DNA from: Pseudomonas sp. SJZ079
GTDB lineage: Bacteria > Pseudomonadota > Gammaproteobacteria > Pseudomonadales > Pseudomonadaceae
Length of the DNA stretch: 64,000 nucleotides
Reading direction: 5' to 3'
Assembly: GCF_007993865.1 (NCBI RefSeq)
Contig: NZ_VIUH01000001.1
Span: 124,001 to 188,000 of the forward strand
Shown piece after piece: positions 29,302-38,020 of this stretch. Each line of letters begins with the position of its first letter. Position 1 is the first letter of the stretch. The notes beneath the pieces were generated by a model that was not told the DNA's origin, searched no databases, and worked only from the letters and a program-made list of their open reading frames with translations. A program made the translations under genes and the position numbers.

Positions 29302-30090
29302 TCAATGTATCTGGCCGTTAACCATACGTTTGGCCGCACCGCTGGCGATCAACTCGGCCAACGCTGCTACATCCAGCAGTGCGCACATGTGCTCAATCAC
29401 CGTGCCGGCCAGCCAAGGGCGCTGAGTGCGCAGACTACGCCACTTGACCTCATCCGGGTCCAGGCGAATCGAACGGCTGACTTGATGCACCGCCAGCCCC
29501 CACTCATAACCCTCAACGGAAATCACATACTGCAGGCCCTGGCGGAAGTCATCGCGATAGCGGTCGGGCATGACCCAGCGGGCTGCATCCAGCACTTTCA
29601 GATTGCCAGCCTGGCACGGCAGTATGCCGAGAAACCAGTCCGGCTGGCCGAACAGCGGCGTCAACTCCTGTCCGGCAAGAGGATAGATCGAGCCCAGGCA
29701 CACCAGCGGTACGGCCAGAGTCAGGCCCGCGACATCGAAGAGCAGGCATTCGAACGGCTCTTGTGCCCACTCCGGGCGACCATCGAGATTCAGCTTGGCC
29801 GTCAGCTTGGCCTGCGGCGCAGCGAGATGCACCTCAGCCAGCGGTTCAATCAATATCGGCGGCGTCTCAAGCTCGGGCAACGGCAGCGTGACGACAGCCA
29901 ACATCTCCGACTGCTGCGGCGCCACGGGCACCTGCCGGGCGTCACGCACCTTCTCCTCCAGCACCGCAGCCTCGAACTCATCCAGGCTGGCGCTATCGGC
30001 CAATTCGAGCGCAGCCTCCTGCAGCAAGCTATCCAGATAAGATTGCAAGGCCAGCTGGGGTCGAGTGGCGGTAGCGACGGAACGGCTCAT
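29302..30090 (-). CDS. parP: ParP-type CheW-domain protein (array inheritance)
   Basis: 262 residues. A variable Pro/Ala/Glu-rich N-terminal region (about 1-120) is followed by a C-terminal CheW-like domain with FECLLFDVAGLTLAVPLVCL and EWGLAVHQVSRSIRLDPDEV. In vibrios and Pseudomonas a CheW-domain protein beside the ParA-like ParC ties chemotaxis arrays to the pole and to CheA. Position after parC and before cheW supports this. The ATG at 30090 is preferred to a TTG at 30105, though its ribosome-binding site is weak. A candidate FliA promoter lies upstream at 30122-30149. Confidence 0.8.
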   Translation of the reverse strand: MSRSVATATRPQLALQSYLDSLLQEAALELADSASLDEFEAAVLEEKVRDARQVPVAPQQSEMLAVVTLPLPELETPPILIEPLAEVHLAAPQAKLTAKLNLDGRPEWAQEPFECLLFDVAGLTLAVPLVCLGSIYPLAGQELTPLFGQPDWFLGILPCQAGNLKVLDAARWVMPDRYRDDFRQGLQYVISVEGYEWGLAVHQVSRSIRLDPDEVKWRSLRTQRPWLAGTVIEHMCALLDVAALAELIASGAAKRMVNGQIH

Positions 30091-30121
30091 AGATAGAATC
30101 CGCAAAAATAACCTGTATAAC

Positions 30122-30149
30122 CTATCGGCCGCAGCTGCGGCAGACTTGA
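30122..30149 (-). promoter_or_regulatory. Candidate sigma28 (FliA) promoter upstream of parP
   Basis: -10 GCCGATAG (one change from GCCGATAA) and -35 TCAAGTCT (6 of 8 to TAAAGTTT), but with a 12-bp rather than 11-bp spacer. It lies in the 87-bp gap between parC and the parP start. Confidence 0.35.
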
Positions 30150-30177
30150 GCCATTCTGTTCAGCATAGTGGGTCATC

Positions 30178-30966
30178 TCAAGCCACCTGCGCCGCCGTCT
30201 GTTGGGCGATCAAATGTTTGAGCAACGCACGATAGGCAATCACGCCCCGGCTGTTGGAATCGAACTGCGAGGGCGTCAACCCCGCCCTGCTGGCATCGCG
30301 CAGACGCGTGTCGACCGGAATGTAGGCCGGCCACAGGTGGTCGAGATAGCTCTTGCGCAACGTGCGCAGGGTGCTCATGGAAGCCTGGGTACGCCGATCG
30401 AACAGGGTCGGTACGATGGTGTAGGGCAGCGCCTGTTTGCGCGAACGATTGATCATCGCCAAGGTACTGACCATCCGCTCCAGGCCCTTGACTGCCAGAA
30501 ACTCGGTTTGTACCGGAATCACCAATTGCTGACTGGCCGCCAACGCGTTGACCATCAGCACCCCCAGCAGAGGCGGGCTGTCGATCACCGCATGGTCGAA
30601 CTCTTCCCACAGTTGCGCCAGGCTCTTGGCGATCACCAAGCCCAAACCACTCTGCCCTGGGGATTGCCGTTCCAACGTGGCCAGCGCCGTGCTCGACGGC
30701 AACAGGGCAATGCGCTCGTGACTGGTGGGCAGCAACAGCTGGTGCGGCAAGCCCTGAGGCACGCTGCCCTGATGCAGGAACAGGTCGAAGCTGCTGCGTT
30801 CCAGAACATCCGGATCATGACCGAAGTAACTGGTCATCGAGCCATGAGGGTCGAGATCGACCACGACCACGCGCTTGCCCGACTCGGCCAACAGGCCGGC
30901 TAAGGCGATGGAGGTGGTGGTCTTACCGACACCACCTTTTTGATTGGCTACTGCCCAGACTCTCAT
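30178..30966 (-). CDS. parC: ParA-family ATPase ParC (chemotaxis array positioning)
   Basis: 262-residue deviant Walker ATPase. It opens MRVWAVANQKGGVGKTTTSI (Walker A lysines 10 and 15), with Walker A' VVVVDLDPHGSMTSYFG and switch II HAVIDSPPLLGVLMVNALAA. Beside motCD and a CheW-domain protein, ParA homologues of this type place chemotaxis clusters at the cell pole. It is not a chromosome-partition ParA, as no parB follows. Two starts are possible: ATG 30975, overlapping the motD stop, and ATG 30966, with GGAGG nine bases ahead. I chose 30966. Confidence 0.88.
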   Translation of the reverse strand: MRVWAVANQKGGVGKTTTSIALAGLLAESGKRVVVVDLDPHGSMTSYFGHDPDVLERSSFDLFLHQGSVPQGLPHQLLLPTSHERIALLPSSTALATLERQSPGQSGLGLVIAKSLAQLWEEFDHAVIDSPPLLGVLMVNALAASQQLVIPVQTEFLAVKGLERMVSTLAMINRSRKQALPYTIVPTLFDRRTQASMSTLRTLRKSYLDHLWPAYIPVDTRLRDASRAGLTPSQFDSNSRGVIAYRALLKHLIAQQTAAQVA

Positions 30967-30971
30967 CTTGT

Positions 30972-31889
30972 TCATCCTCCCGGCACAGGTGCGACCTGAC
31001 CGAGAACGGGCGCCACCCTCACAGGGTTTGGCGACGGGGGATTGACGGCACCCGCTTGCGGGACCTGCGCTGCAGCCGCTGGTGCAGATTGCGTGCCAGC
31101 ACGTCGCAACGCGTCATCGGGCCGAGCATTGGCGCTGCCGACACCGCTGACACTGCGCCGCACATCGAGATTGCGCGAGACCACCAACACCACCCGACGG
31201 TTTCGCGCCCGGCCGGCAATCGTGTCATTGTCCGCCACCGGTTGAAACTCGCCATAGCCCACCGAGGCCAAACGCCCGGGATTGACGCCATCCATAGCCA
31301 GCATGCGCACGATGCTCGCCGCCCGAGCCGCCGACAGCTCCCAATTACTCGGAAACTGCGAAGTTTGGATCGGCAAATTATCGGTAAAGCCTTCCACATG
31401 TACCGGGTTTTCGTACGGTGCCAGTATTTTGGCAACCTTTTCGATCAGATCGAACGCGGCATTGTTCGGCACTGCATCGCCGCTGGGAAACAACAGGCTG
31501 GAACTGAGCTCAATCTCGATCCACAGCTCGTTACCGCGCACCTTGAGCTGGTCCGCCTGAATCAGCTCGCCGAAAGCTGCGCGCACGCTATCGGCGATGC
31601 TTTGCAGGGAGTCGGTGCTAGCCTGGCTGAGATCCTCATCGACCAGCGAATTATCCGGTTCAGGGGCGCGTGGCTTCTCCTCGCCGACGGGAATCGGTTT
31701 GATCGAGCGATCCGGGTGGCTGAACACCCCGGTCAGGGTCTCTGAGAGGACCTTGTACTTGCCTTCGTTGACTGAAGAAATCGAATACATCACGACGAAA
31801 AAGGCGAACAGCAAGGTAATGAAATCCGCGTAGGACACCAGCCAGCGCTCGTGATTCTCATGCTCTTCGTGGTGGCGTCGGCGGGCCAT
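30972..31889 (-). CDS. motD: Flagellar stator protein MotD (MotB family)
   Basis: 305-residue B-type stator subunit. A charged cytoplasmic lead MARRRHHEEHENHERW, one membrane helix with the proton-carrying Asp in SYADFITLLFAFFVVMYS, then an OmpA-like peptidoglycan-binding domain (about 140-255) containing VHVEGFTDNLPIQTSQFPSN and NRRVVLVV. A Pro/Ala-rich C-terminal tail follows. It pairs with MotC encoded just upstream. Confidence 0.94.
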   Translation of the reverse strand: MARRRHHEEHENHERWLVSYADFITLLFAFFVVMYSISSVNEGKYKVLSETLTGVFSHPDRSIKPIPVGEEKPRAPEPDNSLVDEDLSQASTDSLQSIADSVRAAFGELIQADQLKVRGNELWIEIELSSSLLFPSGDAVPNNAAFDLIEKVAKILAPYENPVHVEGFTDNLPIQTSQFPSNWELSAARAASIVRMLAMDGVNPGRLASVGYGEFQPVADNDTIAGRARNRRVVLVVSRNLDVRRSVSGVGSANARPDDALRRAGTQSAPAAAAQVPQAGAVNPPSPNPVRVAPVLGQVAPVPGG

Positions 31890-31900
31890 GACTCACTCCA

Positions 31901-32641
31901 TCAGTCCATGAAACCTTGCAGTTTCAGTTCAATGGAGCGCGGATTTTCACCTTCGGCGATGGACAGCACGCCCTCCAGCAGCATTTCGCGATAACGCGAC
32001 TGACGCTGGGCGATGGCCTTGAGTTTGTTGCCAATCGGCAGCAGCAACAGGTTGGCGAAGCCAACGCCATAAATAGTGGCGACAAAGGCCACTGCGATAC
32101 CACTGCCGAGTTTGCTCGGGTCGGCCAAATTGCCCATCACATGGATCAGGCCCATCACCGCACCAATGATGCCGATAGTCGGCGCATAGCCGCCCATGCT
32201 TTCGAATACCTTGGCAGCCTGAATATCGCGACCTTCCTGAGTGTAGAGGTCGACTTCAAGAATGCTGCGAATGGCCTCTGGCTCCGCACCATCGACCAGC
32301 AATTGCAAACCTTTACGCGCATAGGGATCGAACTCGGCATCGGCCACCGCCTCCAGCCCGAGCAGGCCTTCCTTGCGCGCGGTCATGCTCCAGCCGACGA
32401 CACGGTTAATACCGCCGGCCAAATCGATACGCGGTGGCAGCAATATCCAGCGCAAGATCACCAGCGAGCGTTTGAATACGTTGACCGGAGCCTGGAGAAA
32501 GGCGGCCCCCAAGGTGCCACCGATCACGATCAGTGCCGCCGGGCCATTGAGCAACGCCCCGACGTGACCACCCTCCATGTAGTTGCCGCCGAGAATCGCG
32601 ACAAATGCCAGGATGACCCCGATCAGGCTCAGCACATCCAT
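31901..32641 (-). CDS. motC: Flagellar stator protein MotC (MotA family)
   Basis: 246-residue A-type stator subunit with four membrane helices. It starts [20 protein letters not shown]. The cytoplasmic loop carries charged residues near MTARKEGLLGLEAVADAEFD, and the conserved GGYAPTIGIIGAVMGLIHVM precedes helix 3. Its ATG overlaps the cheB stop by one base (TGATG). Confidence 0.95.
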   Translation of the reverse strand: MDVLSLIGVILAFVAILGGNYMEGGHVGALLNGPAALIVIGGTLGAAFLQAPVNVFKRSLVILRWILLPPRIDLAGGINRVVGWSMTARKEGLLGLEAVADAEFDPYARKGLQLLVDGAEPEAIRSILEVDLYTQEGRDIQAAKVFESMGGYAPTIGIIGAVMGLIHVMGNLADPSKLGSGIAVAFVATIYGVGFANLLLLPIGNKLKAIAQRQSRYREMLLEGVLSIAEGENPRSIELKLQGFMD

Positions 32642-33753
32642 CAGAGGCAAGTCTCGACAATGTGTCGGCCAATGTCATCGAGCCCAAACACGGCATCCGC
32701 CAGATTGGCTTTGACCACCGCCATCGGCATGCCATAAATCACACAACTGGCCTCGTCCTGCGCCCACACCTGACTGCCGCCCTGCTTGAGCAGACGTGCG
32801 CCCTCTCGACCATCGGCGCCCATGCCGGTGAGCACCACTGCCAGCACCTTGTCGTGATAGGACTTGGCTGCCGAACCGAAGGTGATGTCGACACAGGGTT
32901 TGTAGTTCAGCCGCTCATCGCCTGGCAAAATTCTGACCGCGCCGCGACTATCGACCATCATCTGTTTGCCGCCAGGCGCGAGCAACGCCAGACCAGGACG
33001 CAGCACATCGCCATCTTCGGCTTCTTTCACATTGATCCGGCAGAGCTTGTCCAGACGTTCGGCAAAAGCCTTGGTAAACGCCGCCGGCATATGCTGAATC
33101 AGTACAATCGGCGTCGGGAAATTGGCTGGCAGCTGCGTCAGCACGCGCTGCAAGGCGACTGGACCGCCAGTGGAAGTACCGATGGCGACCAGCTTGTAAT
33201 TTTTGCGCTTGGGCGCTGACGAGCTTGTCGCTGGAGAAGCGCTGACAGGAGCTGGCGCTATGGCTGGGCGGGTCGGCGAACTAATCGGCACCGGTGTTTT
33301 TTTTAGCGCACTGCTGGTGGTGGACGACAGCGGCGCCGTACCGATGCTGCGCCGATTGCTGCGTGCGATGCTGTGCACCTTCTCGCACAACAGTTGCTTG
33401 ACCTTCTCCGGGTTGCGCGAAATGTCTTCGAAGTTCTTCGGCAGAAAGTCCACCGCCCCGGCGTCCAGCGCATCCAAGGTGACGCGGGCACCTTCGTGGG
33501 TCAGCGAGGAGAACATCAACACCGGAGTCGGACAGCGCTGCATGATGTTTCGCACCGCGGTGATGCCGTCCATCATTGGCATCTCGTAGTCCATGGTGAT
33601 CACGTCAGGCCTTAACGCCTGGGCTTGATCGATGGCTTCACGGCCGTTAGTGGCAGTACCGACCACTTGAATATTCGGGTCGGCAGACAATATTTCCGAA
33701 ACGCGCCGACGAAAGAAGCCGGAATCGTCCACCACCAACACCTTTACAACCAT
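32641..33753 (-). CDS. cheB: Chemotaxis methylesterase CheB
   Basis: 370-residue response regulator that demethylates and deamidates chemoreceptors. Receiver domain about 1-120 with acidic Asp9/Asp10 and phosphoacceptor Asp55 in [14 protein letters not shown] Ser/Pro-rich linker (about 135-182) follows, then the esterase domain with Ser194 in GTSTGGP, His221 in IQHMP and Asp314 in TGMGADG. The ATG at 33753 has AGGAG six bases ahead and is preferred to a GTG at 33759. Confidence 0.95.
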   Translation of the reverse strand: MVVKVLVVDDSGFFRRRVSEILSADPNIQVVGTATNGREAIDQAQALRPDVITMDYEMPMMDGITAVRNIMQRCPTPVLMFSSLTHEGARVTLDALDAGAVDFLPKNFEDISRNPEKVKQLLCEKVHSIARSNRRSIGTAPLSSTTSSALKKTPVPISSPTRPAIAPAPVSASPATSSSAPKRKNYKLVAIGTSTGGPVALQRVLTQLPANFPTPIVLIQHMPAAFTKAFAERLDKLCRINVKEAEDGDVLRPGLALLAPGGKQMMVDSRGAVRILPGDERLNYKPCVDITFGSAAKSYHDKVLAVVLTGMGADGREGARLLKQGGSQVWAQDEASCVIYGMPMAVVKANLADAVFGLDDIGRHIVETCL

Positions 33754-33796
33754 AACCACTCCTAAGCGACGCAGGCTTTACCCGCGCCGCTAACAA

Positions 33797-35995
33797 TCAA
33801 ATGCGCCGCGCGTAACGCTTAAGCATGCTCGGCACGTCGAGAATCAAGGCGATACGCCCATCGCCAGTGATGGTAGCGCCAGACATACCCGGAGTGCCCT
33901 GCAGCATCTTGCCCAAGGGTTTGATCACCACTTCTTCTTGACCGACCAGTTGATCGACGACGAAACCAATGCGCTGGCTGCCCACGGTGAGAATCACTAC
34001 GTGACCCTCGCCCTGCTCTTCATGGGCGGCATTACGCACCAACCAGCGCTTGAGATAGAACAGCGGCAGCGCCTTGTCGCGGACGATCACCACCTCCTGC
34101 CCATCGACAACATTGGTACGCGACAGATCGAGGTGGAAGATTTCATTGACGTTGACCAGCGGGAAGGCGAATGCCTGGTTGGCCAGCATCACCATCAGGG
34201 TCGGCATGATCGCCAAGGTCAGCGGTACCTTGATGATGATCTTCGAGCCCTGGCCCTTGACCGAGAACACGTTGACCGTGCCGTTGAGCTGGGAAATCTT
34301 GGTCTTTACCACGTCCATGCCGACGCCACGGCCGGACACATCGGAAATCTCGGTCTTGGTGGAGAAGCCTGGGGCGAAGATCAGGTTGTAGCACTCGAAC
34401 TCGTTGAGTCGGTCGGCCGCATCCTTCTCCAGCAAGCCCTTTTCCACGGCCTTGGCACGCAATACATCGGCATCCATGCCTTTGCCGTCATCGGAGATCG
34501 ACAACAGGATGTGATCGCCTTCCTGCTCCGCCGACAGCACCACCTTGCCGCCGCGCGACTTGCCGCTGGCCTCACGCTCTTCGGGAGTCTCGATGCCGTG
34601 GTCGACGGCGTTGCGCACCAAATGCACCAACGGGTCGGCCAACGCTTCGACCAGGTTCTTGTCGAGATCGGTTTCTTCGCCCACCAGTTCCAGGTTGATC
34701 TCTTTCTTCAGGCTGCGCGCCAAATCGCGCACCAGACGCGGGAAGCGCCCGAAGACCTTCTTGATCGGCTGCATACGGGTTTTCATCACCGCCGTTTGCA
34801 GGTCGGCGGTGACCACATCGAGGTTGGAAACGGCCTTGGACATCGCCTCGTCGCCGCTATTGGAACCCAGACGCACCAGGCGGTTACGCACCAGCACCAG
34901 TTCGCCGACCATGTTCATGATCTCGTCCAGGCGGGCGGTATCGACCCTGACCGTGGTTTCCGCCTCACTGGCCGGCGCGGCTTTTTCGGCCACGGCAGCG
35001 GCCGCGGCGGGCGCTTTCGCAGGCTCGGCTTTCGCCGCGGGCTTGGCGATAGGTTTGGCCGGCGCCGCGGCTTTGATCGGCGCGGCCACCGCAGGCGTCT
35101 TGACCTCGGCCGGCTCGGAGAACTTGCCCTTACCGTGCAATTGATCGAGCAATGACTCGAACTCATCATCGGTAATGTTATCGCCCACGGCAGCACTTGA
35201 TTCTGCGACTACCGGCTTCGGCTCAGTGGCTGCCGGCGGGGCGAATTGGCCCTTACCGTGCAGTTGGTCGAGCAGCGACTCGAACTCATCGTCGGTAATT
35301 TCATCACCGGCGGCGACAGGGGCCACATTGACGGCGGCACTCGCCACGGCAGCGCTCGTTACGACAGGCGCAGCCGCAAATTGGCCCTTGCCATGCAACT
35401 GGTCGAGCAGAGACTCGAACTCATCGTCGGTGATTTCGTCACCGGCAGCAGCTGGGGCTGTGGCGACGCTTGCTGGCTCGCCCAAGGCATCGAGCAACTG
35501 CTCGAACTCATTATCACTGATGTCAGCAGCCGCAGGCCCTTGGGCCGCAACAGGTGTCTCGGGTGCTGCCGCGACTGCAGCAGGCTGCACCGGCTCATCG
35601 TCTCTCGCCGGCTCGGCCAACCGCGCCAAGGCGGTCAGCAGCTCCGGCGTAGCCGGCGTTGGCTTAACACGCTCGCGCACCTCGGCAAACATGCTGTTGA
35701 CCGCGTCGAGCGCTTCCAGCACCACATCCATCAACTCAGAGTCGACGCGACGCGCGCCCTTGCGCAGGATGTCGAAGACGTTTTCGGCAATGTGGCAGCA
35801 CTCCACCAGCTCATTGAGCTGGAGGAAGCCGGCGCCACCCTTGACGGTATGGAAACCGCGAAAAATAGCGTTGAGCAAGTTCATATCGTCCGGGCGGCTT
35901 TCTAGCTCAACCAACTGCTCGGACAATAGATCGAGAATCTCGCCGGCCTCTACCAGGAAATCCTGAAGGATTTCTTCATCGGCGCCGAAGCTCAT
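33797..35995 (-). CDS. cheA: Chemotaxis histidine kinase CheA
   Basis: 732 residues. P1/HPt domain about 1-105 with the phosphorylated His49 in RGFHTVKGGAGFLQ. A long Ala/Pro linker (about 110-345) carries one weak and three near-identical copies of DEITDDEFESLLDQLHGKG. P3 dimerisation helix about 350-415. P4 kinase domain contains VRNAVDHGIETPEE (N box), SDDGKGMDAD (G1) and GRGVGMDVVK (G2). The P5 CheW-like domain runs about 590-732. Between cheZ and cheB, with an internal FliA-like element in cheZ. Confidence 0.96.
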   Translation of the reverse strand: MSFGADEEILQDFLVEAGEILDLLSEQLVELESRPDDMNLLNAIFRGFHTVKGGAGFLQLNELVECCHIAENVFDILRKGARRVDSELMDVVLEALDAVNSMFAEVRERVKPTPATPELLTALARLAEPARDDEPVQPAAVAAAPETPVAAQGPAAADISDNEFEQLLDALGEPASVATAPAAAGDEITDDEFESLLDQLHGKGQFAAAPVVTSAAVASAAVNVAPVAAGDEITDDEFESLLDQLHGKGQFAPPAATEPKPVVAESSAAVGDNITDDEFESLLDQLHGKGKFSEPAEVKTPAVAAPIKAAAPAKPIAKPAAKAEPAKAPAAAAAVAEKAAPASEAETTVRVDTARLDEIMNMVGELVLVRNRLVRLGSNSGDEAMSKAVSNLDVVTADLQTAVMKTRMQPIKKVFGRFPRLVRDLARSLKKEINLELVGEETDLDKNLVEALADPLVHLVRNAVDHGIETPEEREASGKSRGGKVVLSAEQEGDHILLSISDDGKGMDADVLRAKAVEKGLLEKDAADRLNEFECYNLIFAPGFSTKTEISDVSGRGVGMDVVKTKISQLNGTVNVFSVKGQGSKIIIKVPLTLAIMPTLMVMLANQAFAFPLVNVNEIFHLDLSRTNVVDGQEVVIVRDKALPLFYLKRWLVRNAAHEEQGEGHVVILTVGSQRIGFVVDQLVGQEEVVIKPLGKMLQGTPGMSGATITGDGRIALILDVPSMLKRYARRI
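35120..35524 (-). repeat. In-frame repeat in the CheA linker
   Basis: Coding repeat of about 60-66 bp. Full copies lie at 35375-35440, 35240-35305 and 35120-35182 (CheA residues 186-207, 231-252 and 272-292). A diverged first copy lies at 35483-35524 (residues 158-171, DISDNEFEQLLDAL). The repeats encode an acidic amphipathic helix ending in HGKG, spaced by Ala/Pro/Val-rich segments. Confidence 0.85.
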
Positions 35996-36005
35996 AGACG
36001 TGCTC

Positions 36006-36794
36006 CTAAAATCCTAAACTGGATAACAGATCGTCGACGTCATCCTGATTGGATGCGACGTCATCACGCTTATCGGCATGAATCTGTGGACCTTCACCAT
36101 GGGAAGGCTGTTTTTGTTGTTTTTGTTCGGCACGTAGCACTTCGTGATTGTGTTCAATGCCGGCGAAACGGTCGACCTGGCTGGCCATCAGCACCAGTTT
36201 CAGCAGATTGCTCTCCACCTCGGTGACCAATTGCGTGACCCGCTTGATCACCTGGCCGGTCAGGTCCTGATAATCCTGGGCGAGCAAAATATCATTGAGG
36301 TGCCCGGACAACTTGCTGCTATCGCGTTCACTACGCGCGAGGAACAACTCGATTCGCTTGGCCAACTCGCGAAAACCCTCTGCGCCCATTTCTCGGCGCA
36401 TGAAGCTCCCCCAGTCGGCACTCAGACTTTGTGCTTCCTGGCCCAGGTCATTGACCAGCGGGGCACTCTGCTCGACCAGGTCCATGGTGCGGTTGGCTGC
36501 ATTCTCGGTCATCGTCACCACATAACCCAGACGCTCGGTGGCATCGGTGATTTGCGAGATTTCCGTGGCATGCGGCATGTGCGGATCGAGCTGAAAATTG
36601 ACGATAGCGTTATGCAACTCACGCGTCAGCTTGCCGACTTCATGGTACAGACCACGGTCGCGCGCCTTGTTGAGTTCATTGATCAGTTCTACCGCTTCGC
36701 CAAAGTCGCCTTTTTCGAGGCTATCCACCAATTGGCGAGCATTGATTTTCAGAGTCGACTCGAGGTCACCCTGCTCGGAATCATTGTGTTCCAT
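36006..36794 (-). CDS. cheZ: CheY-P phosphatase CheZ
   Basis: 262 residues, largely helical. The CheZ core includes LYHEVGKLTRELHNAIVNFQ and the active segment LLAQDYQDLTGQVIKRV, whose DYQDLTGQ carries the catalytic Gln. The C-terminus DDVDDLLSSLGF is the CheY-binding tail. Directly downstream of cheY and 10 bp before cheA. Confidence 0.94.
   Translation of the reverse strand: MEHNDSEQGDLESTLKINARQLVDSLEKGDFGEAVELINELNKARDRGLYHEVGKLTRELHNAIVNFQLDPHMPHATEISQITDATERLGYVVTMTENAANRTMDLVEQSAPLVNDLGQEAQSLSADWGSFMRREMGAEGFRELAKRIELFLARSERDSSKLSGHLNDILLAQDYQDLTGQVIKRVTQLVTEVESNLLKLVLMASQVDRFAGIEHNHEVLRAEQKQQKQPSHGEGPQIHADKRDDVASNQDDVDDLLSSLGF
36070..36096 (-). promoter_or_regulatory. Candidate internal sigma28 promoter before cheA
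   Basis: Exact -10 GCCGATAA with an 11-bp spacer and a 5/8 -35 TGAAGGTC, inside the end of cheZ, 75 bp upstream of the cheA start. The -10 match is strong, but the position inside coding sequence makes chance a real possibility. Confidence 0.35.
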
Positions 36795-36813
36795 AGCGCC
36801 CTCGCGGCAGACA

Positions 36814-37188
36814 TCAGCCGTTGACTCGTTCGAAGATTTTCTCGATCTTTTCTTTTAGCACTTGCGCGGTGAACGGCTTAACCACATACCCGTTCACCCC
36901 GGCCTGCGCAGCTTCGATGATTTGGTCGCGCTTGGCTTCCGCAGTCACCATCAGCACCGGCAGCTGTTTGAGTCGCTCGTCCGCACGTACCGCACGCAAC
37001 AGATCGATTCCCGTCATGCCCGGCATATTCCAGTCGGTCACCAGGAAATCGAAACTGCCGCTCTGCAGCATCGGCAGCGCCGTGGTGCCATCATCGGCCT
37101 CCGCGGTGTTGGTGAACCCCAAATCACGCAGGAGGTTCTTGATGATCCGTCGCATCGTTGAAAAATCATCAACGATGAGGATTTTCAT
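36814..37188 (-). CDS. cheY: Chemotaxis response regulator CheY
   Basis: 124-residue single receiver domain that binds the flagellar switch FliM when phosphorylated. [20 protein letters not shown] gives the acid pair Asp7/Asp8. The phosphoacceptor is Asp52 in [13 protein letters not shown], Thr lies in VTAEAKRDQ and Lys in YVVKPF. The ATG at 37188 matches the usual start. A TTG at 37200 with a better-spaced GGAGG would add four residues and cannot be excluded. Confidence 0.95.
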   Translation of the reverse strand: MKILIVDDFSTMRRIIKNLLRDLGFTNTAEADDGTTALPMLQSGSFDFLVTDWNMPGMTGIDLLRAVRADERLKQLPVLMVTAEAKRDQIIEAAQAGVNGYVVKPFTAQVLKEKIEKIFERVNG

Positions 37189-37273
37189 GTTCTTGTCCAA
37201 GTCGACCTCCGTACAGTCCCAAACCTACCCAGCACCTGAGTACGCCCTTAATCGTGAAACCGGCTTTATCCGT

Positions 37274-38020
37274 CTAGCTCCTTCGCCACTCGCTCAGGCG
37301 TGCTCGCAAACGCGAGGCACATTGGCTGTGCAACTGACAGATACGCGACTCGCTAACCCCCAACACTTCACCAATTTCCTTGAGATTCAGCTCTTCGTCG
37401 TAATACAGCGACAACACCAGACGCTCGCGCTCGGGCAGGTGGGCGATGGCATCGGCCAGCGCCAACTTGAAACGCTCATCTTCAAGGTCACGTGAAGGCT
37501 CAAGGTGAGTGCTATTCGCGTCTTCACGCAGCTCGCCATGTTCACCGTCCTGCAACAGGTCGTCGAAACTGAACAAACGGCTGCCCAAAGTGTCGCCAAG
37601 AATGCCGTAGTAATCATCAAGACTCAATTGGAGTTCGGCCGCAACCTCCTGATCTTTAGCGTCGCGACCGGTTCTTGCCTCAATTACCCGAATTGCATCG
37701 CTGACCATGCGGCTGTTGCGGTGCACCGAACGTGGCGCCCAATCGCCCTTGCGCACTTCATCGAGCATCGATCCGCGAATGCGAATACCGGCGAACGTCT
37801 CGAAGCTGGCGCCCTTGCTGGAATCATATTTCTTCGACGCCTCGAGCAGACCGATCATCCCGGCCTGGATCAGGTCATCCACCTGCACGTTAGCCGGCAA
37901 ACGGGCCAGCAGGTGATAGGCAATGCGTTTGACCAAGGGCGCATAGCGCTCGATCAACTGGTGTTGGGAGTCCTGCGCTTGCGCTTTGCTGTACATCCGA
38001 ACTCCAGAGGCTGCTGTCAT
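37274..38020 (-). CDS. fliA: Flagellar sigma factor FliA (sigma28)
   Basis: 248-residue sigma factor for late flagellar and chemotaxis genes. Region 2 includes LVKRIAYHLLARLPANVQVD then LLEASKKYDSSKGASFETFA and GIRIRGSMLDEVRKGDWAPR. Region 4 includes LPERERLVLSLYYDEELNLK and IGEVLGVSESRICQLHSQ. The ATG overlaps the fleN stop by 4 bp. Its activity is normally held by FlgM, which is not encoded in this window. Confidence 0.96.
   Translation of the reverse strand: MTAASGVRMYSKAQAQDSQHQLIERYAPLVKRIAYHLLARLPANVQVDDLIQAGMIGLLEASKKYDSSKGASFETFAGIRIRGSMLDEVRKGDWAPRSVHRNSRMVSDAIRVIEARTGRDAKDQEVAAELQLSLDDYYGILGDTLGSRLFSFDDLLQDGEHGELREDANSTHLEPSRDLEDERFKLALADAIAHLPERERLVLSLYYDEELNLKEIGEVLGVSESRICQLHSQCASRLRARLSEWRRS

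Noticed and set aside
33938..35155. 405-codon plus-strand frame antisense to cheA
   Set aside because: It mirrors cheA codon bias (His/Gly/Arg-rich) and has no start signal. cheA has full domain structure on the other strand.
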